64,000 bases of DNA from NCBI RefSeq assembly GCF_003945345.1, contig NZ_AP019308.1, forward strand, positions 5,384,501 to 5,448,500, in the 5' to 3' direction. Below are positions 15,832 to 25,132 of this stretch, piece by piece. This DNA is from Paenibacillus baekrokdamisoli (GTDB taxonomy: Bacteria > Bacillota > Bacilli > Paenibacillales > Paenibacillaceae). The notes under the pieces are model-generated. The model was not told the origin of the DNA, did no database searches, and was given only the letters and a program-made list of their open reading frames with translations. Every line of letters starts with the position of its first letter. Position 1 is the stretch's first letter. Position numbers and translations under genes: made by a program.

Positions 15832-17691
15832 ATGACAGGGAATAATGGGTTGCTTAAGGCCGTCTGTCGCCATTTCATTTTTTTGATGATCGGAGTTGCA
15901 CGCATGCACCTTATAAAAAAACAAGGCTCTTGGCAGGATTGGGCTATGCTCACAATCCGCACATTATGGGTAGTAGCTGTTATTATTTTCATGTATCAGG
16001 ATAAACCAAATTTTCCTTTTGGAATGGTGTTGGTTGCTCTCCTGGTTTGCAACTCTGTTCCTTTTTTATTTGTGCGGAAAAATTATGCCCATTATCTTGC
16101 AGCAGAATGTTTACTTGCTGGTGGCTTGTCGCTTATTCTTGCGTACCACTATGAATTGCTGCGCTTATTTCCTCCTGTCCTTTTTACGATAGCATTCTAT
16201 AGCCGGGGCAAATCGCATTTGCTCTCCCTGCCCATTGCTGTAGTCCTGTTTATTTTAAGCGCACAAGGAGCTGCTTTTGTGTCGTCATCCTCGCATCCTT
16301 TTTGGCAAAGCTTAACCGATGCACTCTTTTTCTATGGGGTTAGCTTTGCACTTCAAAAAGGTGCGGCGGCCATCAATGGCATTAAACAAAAGCTTACGGT
16401 GATTAACGAGCAATATAGCATTCTAGAGCAATATTCTTCGCAAATTGAAAGAATGACGCTGCTGGAAGAAAGATATCGCATGGCTCGCGAAATGCATGAT
16501 ACGATTGGATATAGCTATACATCGTTGATTCTAGGAATGGAAACATTACGACCTCATATTCATTCAAACGAAGGCGAAGTAAAGCTGCTGGGAATGCTGG
16601 AACTGGCAAGAACCGGATTACAAGATATTCGCCGTCAAGTGCATCAAATGGATCCTATAGAAGATGCTCTACCTCTGGATCGGGCCTTAATACAACTGAT
16701 AGATGATTTTAAGTCCAATACTGGCGTCCGCCTTTTCTTCCGCACGATGGGTGAACCCTATCCTGTGATGAAGCAGGCCAAGCTTGTCTTGTACCGTTGT
16801 CTGCAGGAGTCTCTAACCAATGCGAGTCGGCACGGTCAGGCGAGCTCCATTCAGGTTATTCTTCAGTATGATCCTGCTCAGGTGATGCTGCAGGTGCAGG
16901 ATAATGGAAAGGGCAAGGAACAAATTCAATATGGATTTGGGCTTACGGGCATGATGGAGCGTCTCTCTGCGCTGCAAGGCAAGCTCTATATCGATTCGAA
17001 GAGAGATGAAGGTACGATGGTCATTTGTACCATTCCGAATCAGACGAATGAAGGCAGCCAGCAGATTAGGATCTTATTGGCGGATGATCAGCCGTTGATT
17101 CGTGAAAGTTTGAGGCTGCTGTTAGGGGAGGAAAAAGATTTTCAAGTACGGGTTGCTGGAACCGGAAATCAAGCGATCGATCTATGTGAGAAGGATAAAC
17201 CGGATATTATATTGATGGATATCAACATGCCGGAAATGGATGGTATGGCGGCCACAAAAATGATTAAGGAGACATGGCCGGGCATTCGTATCATTATGAT
17301 AACAACCCTGGAGGATATCTCTTATGCAGCGGAGGCTCTTCGTCTGGGAGCGGAGGGGTACTTGCTGAAATCTATCCATCCCAAAGAATTGGCGGCGACC
17401 ATACGGTTAATATATAGCGGAGGTACGATGATTTCGCAGGATGTGGCCCATCAATTGTTCCAACATCAGAATGTGATTACAGCTCTTAATCCATATGATT
17501 TAACCGAGCGGGAACTGGATGTACTCCATGGATTAACCGAGGGACTTCGAAATAAAGCTATCGCTCAAAAACTATATCTATCCGAAGGCACGATCAGAAA
17601 CTACATTTCTTCTATTTATTTGAAGTTACAGGTCGCAAACCGCGATGAGGCGGTAGAGAAGACAAAAAATGAACACTTATTTCGTAGTTGA
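15832..17691 (+). CDS. Single-chain hybrid: histidine kinase fused to NarL/LuxR-type response regulator
   Basis: A 619-residue protein with a complete two-component system in one chain. Order: about five membrane helices (residues 38-180), coiled linker, HisKA_3 dimerisation helix with phospho-acceptor His222 (AREMHDTIGYSYTS), HATPase with N330 and the QDNGKG and GFGLTGM boxes (to about 402), a roughly 10-residue linker, receiver domain with acidic pair D418/D419, phospho-acceptor D463, T491/T492 and K513, then a LuxR-type HTH (about 553-619). Separate Bacillus homologues would be YvfT/YvfU- or DesK/DesR-like. There is no start codon at the junction (residue 411). The first ATG lacks a clear ribosome site; the ATG at 15904 (residue 25) may be the true start. 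Expected target: the divergent ABC transporter. Confidence 0.88.
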   Translation: MTGNNGLLKAVCRHFIFLMIGVARMHLIKKQGSWQDWAMLTIRTLWVVAVIIFMYQDKPNFPFGMVLVALLVCNSVPFLFVRKNYAHYLAAECLLAGGLSLILAYHYELLRLFPPVLFTIAFYSRGKSHLLSLPIAVVLFILSAQGAAFVSSSSHPFWQSLTDALFFYGVSFALQKGAAAINGIKQKLTVINEQYSILEQYSSQIERMTLLEERYRMAREMHDTIGYSYTSLILGMETLRPHIHSNEGEVKLLGMLELARTGLQDIRRQVHQMDPIEDALPLDRALIQLIDDFKSNTGVRLFFRTMGEPYPVMKQAKLVLYRCLQESLTNASRHGQASSIQVILQYDPAQVMLQVQDNGKGKEQIQYGFGLTGMMERLSALQGKLYIDSKRDEGTMVICTIPNQTNEGSQQIRILLADDQPLIRESLRLLLGEEKDFQVRVAGTGNQAIDLCEKDKPDIILMDINMPEMDGMAATKMIKETWPGIRIIMITTLEDISYAAEALRLGAEGYLLKSIHPKELAATIRLIYSGGTMISQDVAHQLFQHQNVITALNPYDLTERELDVLHGLTEGLRNKAIAQKLYLSEGTIRNYISSIYLKLQVANRDEAVEKTKNEHLFRS

Positions 17692-17908
17692 TGGAGAAAG
17701 TGATATAGCACATCCAGTCGATCCATGGGTAATATTTAGCGATACGATAAAGTTGTTTGTTTCAGTATATGGTATCATTGCTTTGATGAAAGAAAAGAAG
17801 TCTTGTTATTGATGGTTTACATGTAGCCACTAATCAAAAGCAATCTACCTAATGACGCTAATAAAATTCTTATCTATTAGAATTAACAATAACGAATGGA
17901 GGACATAA

Positions 17909-18253
17909 ATGATGTCTAATTTTCCAAATTGCCCAACATGTAATTCAGAATATACTTACGAAGATGGAAGTCATTTTGTTTGCCCAGAATGTGGTCATGA
18001 GTGGACTTCAGAATTAGAAACTGAGAATAGTGAAGATAAAAAGATTATCAAAGATGCAAATGGAAATGTCTTAAACGATGGTGATTCTGTAACAGTAATC
18101 AAAGACCTTAAAGTAAAAGGAAGCTCATTAGTCATAAAAATAGGTACAAAAGTAAAAAACATACGATTGATTGATGGAGATCATGATATTGATTGTAAAA
18201 TTGATAGTTTTGGAGCTATGAAATTAAAATCTGAATTTGTTAAAAAGATATAA
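17909..18253 (+). CDS. yjdM: PhnA/YjdM-like zinc-ribbon protein
   Basis: A 114-residue protein matching the small PhnA (YjdM) family in length and layout. An N-terminal zinc ribbon has Cys pairs CPTC and CPEC around residues 9-30. It is followed by an acidic linker and a C-terminal SH3-like domain starting KDANGNVLNDGDSVTVIKDLKVKGSS. Despite the old name alkylphosphonate uptake protein, family members are not shown to act in phosphonate use, and their function is unclear. GGAGGA lies before the ATG; the second codon is also ATG. It is monocistronic, with a hairpin terminator at 18352-18390. Confidence 0.9.
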   Translation: MMSNFPNCPTCNSEYTYEDGSHFVCPECGHEWTSELETENSEDKKIIKDANGNVLNDGDSVTVIKDLKVKGSSLVIKIGTKVKNIRLIDGDHDIDCKIDSFGAMKLKSEFVKKI

Positions 18254-18351
18254 ATGCGGCTTTAATGCAACAGAATGAATTTGTATGGGAATGCCTTTGA
18301 AATGGAGGGATTCCCTTGTTAATTGGAATTTATGGAAATTGAATTTAAATG

Positions 18352-18390
18352 AAGACCATGAACTCTATTATAGAGCATGGTCTTATTTTT
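18352..18390 (+). terminator. Terminator hairpin between the PhnA-like gene and the convergent SDR gene
   Basis: AAGACCATG/CATGGTCTT encloses a second perfect stem (CTCTA/TAGAG), followed by ATTTTTG. It lies between convergent genes and may serve both. Confidence 0.75.
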
Positions 18391-18497
18391 GCATTTCAAC
18401 CAATCCGGCTTGAAGTGTTGTGATATGCTCGTTTCAAAAATAATGGACTAGGCTACCGGAGGGGGAAGATCCGGACAAAGACAGGCTCTTCACATTG

Positions 18498-19241
18498 TTA
18501 TTGCGCTGTGTACCCACCGTCGACGAGTAGGCTCGTTCCGGTAATGAAGGAGGCATCGTCGCTCGCCAGGAAGAGAACCGCTTTCGCCACTTCCTCCGGC
18601 ATGCCGAGCCGCCCCATCGGATGGAGGCCGACAAGATGAGCAGTAATCGCTTCAGTACGACCTGCAATGAGCGACGTGTCAATATAACCAGGACAAACCG
18701 CATTGACGCGAATACCTTCTTTGGCATAGTCAATGCCTAATGTTTGGGTCAGCAGCTTGACGCCGCCTTTGGCCGCTGCATAGGCAGTTACGCCACCCTT
18801 ACCGGCGTGGCTATGAATAGAGCCGCAATTGACGATTGCTCCTCCCGTCCCCTGCGAAAGCATCTGTTCAATGGCATATTTGTCACATATAAAGACGCCC
18901 GACAAATTGATGTCGACCGTTCTCTTCCATGCATCGACACTGAGCAAATGGGCTGGAGCATCATTCGCAATACCCGCATTCGCGAATAAAATATCCAGCT
19001 TGCCGTATTTGCTTACTGTTTCAGCGATCATATGCTGCACGTCCGCTTCTTTCGTAACATCTGTTTTCACGAACAAAGTGTCCAAGCCATTCGCATTAAG
19101 CTGCTCCGATAACGCTTGACCTTGATCTGAAAAATCGGCAATAACGACCTTGGCCCCTTCGGCCGCGAACAAGCGGACGGTCTCTGCTCCGATCCCGCTT
19201 GCTCCGCCTGTTACAATAGCTACTTTATTAGAGAATCTCAT
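18498..19241 (-). CDS. SDR family oxidoreductase
   Basis: A 247-residue classical short-chain dehydrogenase. The NAD(P) motif TGGASGIG is at residues 9-16, followed by the NAG motif (ANAGIAN), catalytic Ser in NCGSIHS and YxxxK in YAAAKGG, then PGYIDT. Many open codons precede this start, running back into the end of the upstream gene. The ATG at 19241 has GGAGG eight bases before it and gives the standard length. It follows the luciferase-like oxidoreductase gene on the same strand by about 50 bases, so the two are probably one operon. Substrate unknown. Confidence 0.9.
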   Translation of the reverse strand: MRFSNKVAIVTGGASGIGAETVRLFAAEGAKVVIADFSDQGQALSEQLNANGLDTLFVKTDVTKEADVQHMIAETVSKYGKLDILFANAGIANDAPAHLLSVDAWKRTVDINLSGVFICDKYAIEQMLSQGTGGAIVNCGSIHSHAGKGGVTAYAAAKGGVKLLTQTLGIDYAKEGIRVNAVCPGYIDTSLIAGRTEAITAHLVGLHPMGRLGMPEEVAKAVLFLASDDASFITGTSLLVDGGYTAQ

Positions 19242-19293
19242 CAGATAAACCTCCGCTGCTTGATGTATGTAATCTTTGAAAGAACGCTTCATT

Positions 19294-20367
19294 TTATTCC
19301 TTCGTCTCTTGTCGGGCAAGCTCCTTACGTACGATTGGTGCGACCCTGGTGCCGAGCAGCTCGATGGCACGCATGGTTTCACGGTGCGGCATCGTGCCGA
19401 CATTCACATGTAGGAAAAACCGAGTAACCCCTAAATTTTTGCGCAATAGAATAATCTTTTCCGCCACATATTCAGGATCGCCGACATAGAGGGCCCCCCG
19501 AAGGCTGCGTGCGTCATCATAAGTTGCGCGGTCGTAACGCTGCCCCCAACCTCGCTCACTCCCGATGACATTCATTTGGGCCTGTGTTGAAGGAAAGAAT
19601 AGATTAGCAGCCTGTTCGGTTGTTTCTCCGACAAATCCATGTGAATGGGTCGCAATCAACAGTTTTTCAGGATCGTGTCCCGCCTGTGCGGCTGCTTTTT
19701 TATAGAGAGCGACTAACGGAGCGAAATTCTCAGGCATTCCACCGATAATGGCGAACGCGATCGGTAAACCCAGCATTCCTGCACGAATAGCAGACTGGGG
19801 GCTTCCGCCGCTAGCGATCCACACCGGCAGAGGGTTCTGAACCGACCGGGGATAGACACCAAGGTTATCGATAGCAGGACGATGACCGCCGCGCCAAGTC
19901 ACCTTTTCCAAGGATCTGATCGCAAGCAGCAGCTCCAGATTTTCCTCGAACAATTCGTTATAATCATCCAGACTGTATCCGAAAAGCGGAAAGGATTCAA
20001 TGAACGAACCTCGGCCCGCCATAATCTCAGCCCGGCCGTTAGAGATGCCATCTAGGGTGGAGAAAGCTTGATACACACGAACCGGGTCGTCTGAGGACAG
20101 CACGGTAACGGCACTCGTGAGCCGTATCCGCTTGGTCATGGCAGCAGCAGCTGCTAGTACAACAGCGGGCGAGGTGCCTGCGTAATCGGGTCGATGATGT
20201 TCCCCAATTCCATAGACATCAAGACCGACCTGATCGGCCAGAACGATCTCCTCAATCGCATTGCGCAGCCTCTGGGCATGGCTAATGACCTCTCCTGTCA
20301 CTGGATCCGGTGTGGTCTCCAAAAATGTACTAATTCCTATTTCCATATTGATTGCCGAATCTGCCAT
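19294..20367 (-). CDS. LLM class flavin-dependent oxidoreductase (luciferase-like)
   Basis: A 357-residue member of the bacterial luciferase-like monooxygenase family, a TIM barrel using FMNH2 or F420-type flavin. Recognisable stretches are the N-terminal MEIGISTF strand, GLDVYGIGEHHRPDY, IRLTSAVTVLSSDDPVRVYQAFSTLDGISNGRAE and the GRGSFIESFPLFGYSLDDY segment typical of the YwcH/CE1758 subgroup. It has a strong ribosome site (GGAGGCG). It is first gene of a likely two-gene operon with the SDR downstream, which suggests coupled redox steps on an unknown substrate. Confidence 0.9.
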   Translation of the reverse strand: MADSAINMEIGISTFLETTPDPVTGEVISHAQRLRNAIEEIVLADQVGLDVYGIGEHHRPDYAGTSPAVVLAAAAAMTKRIRLTSAVTVLSSDDPVRVYQAFSTLDGISNGRAEIMAGRGSFIESFPLFGYSLDDYNELFEENLELLLAIRSLEKVTWRGGHRPAIDNLGVYPRSVQNPLPVWIASGGSPQSAIRAGMLGLPIAFAIIGGMPENFAPLVALYKKAAAQAGHDPEKLLIATHSHGFVGETTEQAANLFFPSTQAQMNVIGSERGWGQRYDRATYDDARSLRGALYVGDPEYVAEKIILLRKNLGVTRFFLHVNVGTMPHRETMRAIELLGTRVAPIVRKELARQETKE

Positions 20368-20585
20368 TGTGATTCGCCTCCTTCATTACCTATAGTTTAC
20401 TCGTTTTTTTATAGTTTCTCAATTATAGTAAGTTGTTATCGAGACGAAGTATAGAGAATTAACATAAATGAAAGAAGAGCTAGTGTGATAAGGGTTTCTC
20501 CTTGATTTATTTGGTTTATTTATTAGGTTATAATTAGCATTAATTAATGAAGAAGCATCCGAATACATGTAGGGGGTGAAGCATA

Positions 20586-21257
20586 ATGGCTAAATCAATC
20601 GTAGAAAAGCTGAATCTACAAAAGTACGATCAAGTAGCAGTATTAGACAAACCTGAAGGAACAGATTATTTTGCAGAGTTGACGGGCTATGATACTACGC
20701 TCAAGAATCGCGCGTATGATCTCATATTTGCTTTTGTGTTAGATATGGAGTCATTAAAGGAACTAGTTGAACATGTGATTAAACATGAGCATCTCCATAA
20801 AAATGGCTATCTTTTTGCGGCATATCCTAAAAAGGGAAACAAAGTCTACCCAACATTTATTCATCGTGATGACTTGCTTGCGGGTCTAGGCAGCGATGAG
20901 AATGGATATATCGGGACAAGCAATATTAAATTTGCACGTATGGTAGGACTGGATGATGTCTTTACAGTTGTTGGGCTAAAAGAGGACGCTGGGAGCAAAG
21001 ATCGAACTTCTTCACAATCAAGTCAACGTGTAGATGACTATATCTCCCTAATTCCAAGTGTAGAAAAGGATTTGGAGGACACTCCAGAGCTGCTTAACAT
21101 GTACCAATCGCTTACCCAAGGGTATCGCAAAGATTGGGCACGGTATGTCTATAGTGCTAAACAAGAGGAAACAAAAGCAAAGCGACGAGAAGAAATGAAG
21201 CTGATTCTTCAGGCGGGTTATAAGAGTCGTGAGCTATATCGCAAAGAACAATCCTAG
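20586..21257 (+). CDS. YdeI/OmpD-associated-like protein
   Basis: A 223-residue protein. The C-terminal about 65 residues (ending near ARYVYSAKQEETKAKRREEM) match the conserved helix pair of YdeI/OmpD-associated proteins, whose consensus carries W-x4-AK-x2-T-x2-RR. The N-terminal part (about 1-130) has a DUF3052-like look, with alternating strands and a DYFAELTGYDTTL opening. It has a GGGGGTG ribosome site. The function of the family is not established. It is monocistronic. Confidence 0.65.
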   Translation: MAKSIVEKLNLQKYDQVAVLDKPEGTDYFAELTGYDTTLKNRAYDLIFAFVLDMESLKELVEHVIKHEHLHKNGYLFAAYPKKGNKVYPTFIHRDDLLAGLGSDENGYIGTSNIKFARMVGLDDVFTVVGLKEDAGSKDRTSSQSSQRVDDYISLIPSVEKDLEDTPELLNMYQSLTQGYRKDWARYVYSAKQEETKAKRREEMKLILQAGYKSRELYRKEQS

Positions 21258-21399
21258 CCCAAATAAACCAACCTAGTAAAGCCTCACTGCGGGTTTGGCG
21301 AATGGGCAAGCATTTTTGAACTCATCCCAACCCGTCTTCATCATGATCGCTGCTGATCCTGGATGAGAAGGTATTTTAATAGAAATGTAAGTTGACTAT

Positions 21400-21467
21400 G
21401 GCTGTCCCAGGATATTCTCAAATCGGACAAACAAAGCTGCAGACCAATAGGTCTGCAGCTTTGTTTG
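21400..21467. repeat. GGCTGTCCCA box followed by an 18-bp perfect hairpin
   Basis: GGCTGTCCCA (21400-21409) is followed by TTCTCAAAT and then a perfect 18-bp stem (21428-21445 with 21450-21467, 4-base loop AATA). The hairpin may end transcription of the YdeI-like gene. The same GGCTGTCCCA...TTCTCAAAT pattern recurs before another hairpin at 24922, and GGCTGTC at 46300, suggesting a dispersed repeat or transposon-end relic rather than a simple terminator. Confidence 0.5.
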
Positions 21468-21570
21468 CATTCATGCTTGTAACGGTCGTTTATGTGAAAC
21501 CATTTATACGGCGTCCACTTAACTTTAACATAGTTTGGATATTATTATGAATGGAATACAAATATTTCCG

Positions 21571-21681
21571 TGACTTAAGTCATGACATTGAATACAAAAA
21601 TAGATAATTATATAGTATCCAACATTTTTCGACAAAATATTCAAAGTAAGAGGTATTTATATAGTGAAATAGGTATTTATA
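21571..21681. promoter_or_regulatory. Regulatory-looking repeats in the long leader of the S-layer protein gene
   Basis: The 616 bases before the SLH gene hold no gene. They contain the palindrome TGACTTAAGTCA (21571-21582), GAATACAAA twice (about 21554 and 21590) and AGGTATTTATA twice exactly 20 bases apart (21651-21661 and 21671-21681). The region is AT-rich, as leaders of surface protein genes often are. No -35/-10 pair can be assigned confidently. Confidence 0.35.
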
Positions 21682-21873
21682 CAGGGTATATAGTCCTGAT
21701 TTCCTATAAATCATAGATTAAACCTTCTATCTATGCTAAAATCTCCCTAATATCGTCTTTATTAACCAAATTAATTAATTGTCAGAATGAGATATTTCGA
21801 GAGAAGTGAACAAATATTTCACCATCTCTATGAGATATAGATTAACAAATTTAGAAGTATCAGGAGGAGAAGT

Positions 21874-24800
21874 ATGAAGAACAAATCAATCATGAAGTTA
21901 GTTTCATCATTTTTACTTGTTTGTATGTTATTGTCTTCAGTTAGTGTGGCTTTTGGCGCCACAGCAACTACAACATCAGATATAAAGGGTCATTGGGCAG
22001 AAAGCCAAATTAATGCCTGGATTGAAAAAGGATTTATTAAAGGGTATTCAGACGGTAGCTTTAAGCCGGATAACACGGTCACTCGAGCAGAATTTATCGC
22101 ATTGATCAATCGGTCTTTTGGATTCACTGAAGAAGCAACAATATCATTCACTGATGTGGCTTCAAGAAATTGGGCCTACACTGAAGTAGCTAAAGCTGTT
22201 AAAGCGGGCTACATAACGGGTTTTACAGATGGAACGATTGGGGTTAACAAACTGATAAGCAGACAAGAAGTCGCTGTTATTGTCGATCGATTGTTGAAGC
22301 TCTCTGCTACAGCTAGCGCTGAGAATTCATTCAAAGATACAAAATTAATTGCTAGCTGGGCGAAGGATGCAGTAAATGCTTCTGTAGCTAAAGAAATATT
22401 GAAAGGCTACCCAGCAGATAATACGTTTAGACCAACAAATTCAATTACGCGTGCAGAAGCAGTCGTTACATTGGATCGCGCAATATCATTTGATAAGGTG
22501 ACTTATAATACTGCTGGAACTTTCGGCCCTGCCACTGGTGTGGAAACAGTTAATCATGATGTTGTGATTAATACTGCTGGCGTAACACTACGGAACATGA
22601 TTATTAATGGCAAGCTTACTTTCGCTGCAGGAATTGGCAGTGGGGATGCAGTATTGGATAATGTTACTGTTAAAGGTGAAACTTCCGTCCAAGGCGGAGG
22701 AGAAAACAGTATTCACTTTAAAAACTCCGTTCTCCTTACGATTACTGTAGAAAAGAAAAATGGAATTGTACGTATAGTAGCAGAAGGAACAACAACTGTT
22801 GCGCAAGTAATCGTTAATTCACCGGTAATCATTCAAGAAACGGATGCAACTGGATCCGGCTTCAGTAATGTTAAATTGTCAGATCTTCTTCCAGAAGGCG
22901 CTAAAGTAACTTTAAAAGGTACTTTTGATAATCTTGAAGTTGATGGAAATAAAATTAGCGTAAACATTCCTGAAGGTAGCGTTCAAAAGGTTACAGTAAA
23001 TACAACTGCAACAGGTTTGATTCTTGATCTTGGTAAAGATGCGAAAATTGTAAGCCTAATCCTTGATGCAGTAGCTCAGTTTTTAGGAACAGGTACAATT
23101 GAGACTGCTACTCTTAACGCCATAGCTAAAGCAGGTACAACATTTGAAAAACAACCAAACAAAATACTGGATGCAGGTGTAACACCGACACCAACTCCAC
23201 CAACAACACCAACAACGCCTGTAAACGTAGCTAACGTAATGAGTTTGCCAGCATTAAAAGTAGCGTTAGCGGATTCTGTAATAAAAACAATTAATATTAC
23301 AGGTGATATCAGCACAACAGAAAAAATCATTGTAAGCCGTGCCGTAACCATTAATGGTGGAAATCATACCGTAACTTTCACAGGCAATGCACTAGGATGG
23401 AACGGAAATTATGTATTCCAAGTCTACAATGTAACGGGTGCAACTGTATTTAATAACATCAAAGTAACGGGAGCAGATGCAGCAATCTTAGTTAATGGAT
23501 CCAACGTAACATTAACAGGAACAGTTGATGTATCTGTAAATGAATTTGGTGGCATTGAATTAGGCAAAGGCGTAGGCGTAGATACACAACCAGCTTTAAC
23601 TATTACAGGAGCAACACTTGTAAATACAACAGAAGTATACGGACAACCAACAATATGGGAAGACGGCGTAGATGTAGATAGAGTAACAGGTGGGAACTTA
23701 ACTAAAGTCACAAAAGGCTCCCAGCCGCAATACTATGTAACTGCTGGGCACTCATTAGATCCAGTAGCTAATGTAGCGGATTTGCCAGCATTACAAGGAG
23801 CACTAACGGACTCCACAAAAACAACGATTAATATTACAGCAGATATCAGCACAACGGATAAAATCATAGTAAGCCGTGCGGTAATCATTAATGGTGGGAA
23901 TCATACTGTATCCTTCACAGGTAATGAATTAGAAAAATGGAATGGAAATTATGTATTCCAAGTCTATAATGTAACGGGCGGAAATCAAGTTGTATTTAAT
24001 AACATCAAAGTAAGTGGAGCAGATGCAGCAATCTTAGTTAATGGATCCAACGTGAAATTAACGGGAGCAATTGATGTATCAGGAAATGAATTTGGTGGAA
24101 TTGAATTATCAAAAGGCGTAGGAGTAACTACACAACCAATCCTAACTATTTCAGTAGGCGCAGTACTTACAAATAAATCAGAAATATATGGACAACCAAC
24201 GATATGGGAAGACCCATCAAATGAAAGTATTGCAACTATATCGGGTGGAGCTACTTTAACAAAAATAACAAAAGGCTCCCAGCCGCAGTACTATGTAGAT
24301 GCGGAGAAATCATTAGATCCAACAACCGTAGCTGAAGTAGAAAATTCAGAAGAATTAAAAACAGCGTTAGAAAATCTTACAAAAACAACTATTAAAGTTA
24401 CAGCAGATTTCAGCACAGCAGAAAAAATCATAGTAAGCCGTGCTGTAACCATTAATGGTGGAAATCATGCCGTAACCTTCACAGGCAATGCAGTAGGATG
24501 GAACGGAAATTATGTATTCCAAGTCTACAATGTAACGGGTGAAACCGTATTTAAAAACATCAAAGTAACTGGAGCAGATGCAGCAATCTTAGTTAATGGA
24601 TCAAACGTGACATTAACGGGAACTGTTGATGTATCTGGGAATGAATTTGGTGGTATTGAGTTAGGAAAAGGTGTAGGAGTAAATTCGCAACCGTTATTAA
24701 ATATTGCAGGTGCAACGTTTACAAATTCATCAGAAAAGTATGGACAACCAACGGTATGGGAAGATGGAGTAGATGCAAACAGAGTAACAGGTGGAACTTT

Positions 24801-24876
24801 AACAAAAGTCCCAAAAGGCTCCCAACTACAGTACTATATAACTGTTGGGAATTCAGTAGACCCAACAATTGTTTAG
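21874..24876 (+). CDS. SLH-domain surface protein with three beta-helix-type repeats
   Basis: A 1000-residue secreted protein. A signal peptide (residues 1-29, cleavage near FGA-TA) is followed by three S-layer-homology domains (about 36-84, 92-141, 153-202) that bind secondary cell wall polymer. A strand-rich region (210-430), a Thr/Pro linker (437-449) and three repeats of about 180 residues (451-630, 631-816, 817-997) follow. Each repeat carries KIIVSRAVTINGGNHTVTF-like and GADAAILVNGSNV-like strands and looks like a right-handed beta-helix. It has an AGGAGGAG ribosome site. No catalytic residues can be assigned. It is probably a cell-wall attached carbohydrate-binding or structural layer protein, monocistronic, with a hairpin after it at 24984. 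Confidence 0.93.
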   Translation: MKNKSIMKLVSSFLLVCMLLSSVSVAFGATATTTSDIKGHWAESQINAWIEKGFIKGYSDGSFKPDNTVTRAEFIALINRSFGFTEEATISFTDVASRNWAYTEVAKAVKAGYITGFTDGTIGVNKLISRQEVAVIVDRLLKLSATASAENSFKDTKLIASWAKDAVNASVAKEILKGYPADNTFRPTNSITRAEAVVTLDRAISFDKVTYNTAGTFGPATGVETVNHDVVINTAGVTLRNMIINGKLTFAAGIGSGDAVLDNVTVKGETSVQGGGENSIHFKNSVLLTITVEKKNGIVRIVAEGTTTVAQVIVNSPVIIQETDATGSGFSNVKLSDLLPEGAKVTLKGTFDNLEVDGNKISVNIPEGSVQKVTVNTTATGLILDLGKDAKIVSLILDAVAQFLGTGTIETATLNAIAKAGTTFEKQPNKILDAGVTPTPTPPTTPTTPVNVANVMSLPALKVALADSVIKTINITGDISTTEKIIVSRAVTINGGNHTVTFTGNALGWNGNYVFQVYNVTGATVFNNIKVTGADAAILVNGSNVTLTGTVDVSVNEFGGIELGKGVGVDTQPALTITGATLVNTTEVYGQPTIWEDGVDVDRVTGGNLTKVTKGSQPQYYVTAGHSLDPVANVADLPALQGALTDSTKTTINITADISTTDKIIVSRAVIINGGNHTVSFTGNELEKWNGNYVFQVYNVTGGNQVVFNNIKVSGADAAILVNGSNVKLTGAIDVSGNEFGGIELSKGVGVTTQPILTISVGAVLTNKSEIYGQPTIWEDPSNESIATISGGATLTKITKGSQPQYYVDAEKSLDPTTVAEVENSEELKTALENLTKTTIKVTADFSTAEKIIVSRAVTINGGNHAVTFTGNAVGWNGNYVFQVYNVTGETVFKNIKVTGADAAILVNGSNVTLTGTVDVSGNEFGGIELGKGVGVNSQPLLNIAGATFTNSSEKYGQPTVWEDGVDANRVTGGTLTKVPKGSQLQYYITVGNSVDPTIV
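23224..24864 (+). repeat. Three tandem coding repeats of about 540-560 bp inside the SLH gene
   Basis: Units run at about 23224-23763, 23764-24321 and 24322-24864. Units 1 and 3 share long near-identical DNA stretches (for example around 23396-23440 and 24496-24540), while unit 2 has short insertions. The DNA-level identity suggests recent duplication or gene conversion. Confidence 0.85.
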
Positions 24877-24921
24877 ATCCAAATATCTAAGCTAACGTAG
24901 CCGAATAGAAGCCTTAAAGGT

Positions 24922-25028
24922 GGCTGTCCCAAAAGTCACTTCTCAAATTTTTGTGCCCCACTTTGGATTATAACGATAAGAAAAAGAAGCCTCCAGCTCC
25001 ACTTTAATAGTGGTTCTGGAGGCTTCTT
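24922..25028. repeat. GGCTGTCCCA box followed by a compound hairpin after the SLH gene
   Basis: GGCTGTCCCA lies at 24922-24931. A hairpin follows with an outer 13-bp stem AAGAAGCCTCCAG/CTGGAGGCTTCTT (24984-24996/25016-25028) and inner CCACT/AGTGG. On the minus strand the stem is followed by T-rich sequence, so it may stop transcription from both sides. Same arrangement as at 21400-21467. Confidence 0.55.
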
Positions 25029-25132
25029 AATTTAGGTTGTGTCATCTATACCAATGGACTTTTGGCCTTTTCGATCTTCATGAGATTTATCGTGACGTCT
25101 CGAGAGAGAATAGAAGCGTATTTGAGGGGCCC

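Noticed and set aside
17909..18253. PhnA-like gene as part of a phosphonate pathway
   Set aside because: No phosphonate transport or C-P lyase genes nearby; the family name is historical.
23224..24864. Repeats considered as a CRISPR-like or non-coding tandem array
   Set aside because: Units are about 540-560 bp, in frame and translate to a coherent repeat module of the SLH protein.
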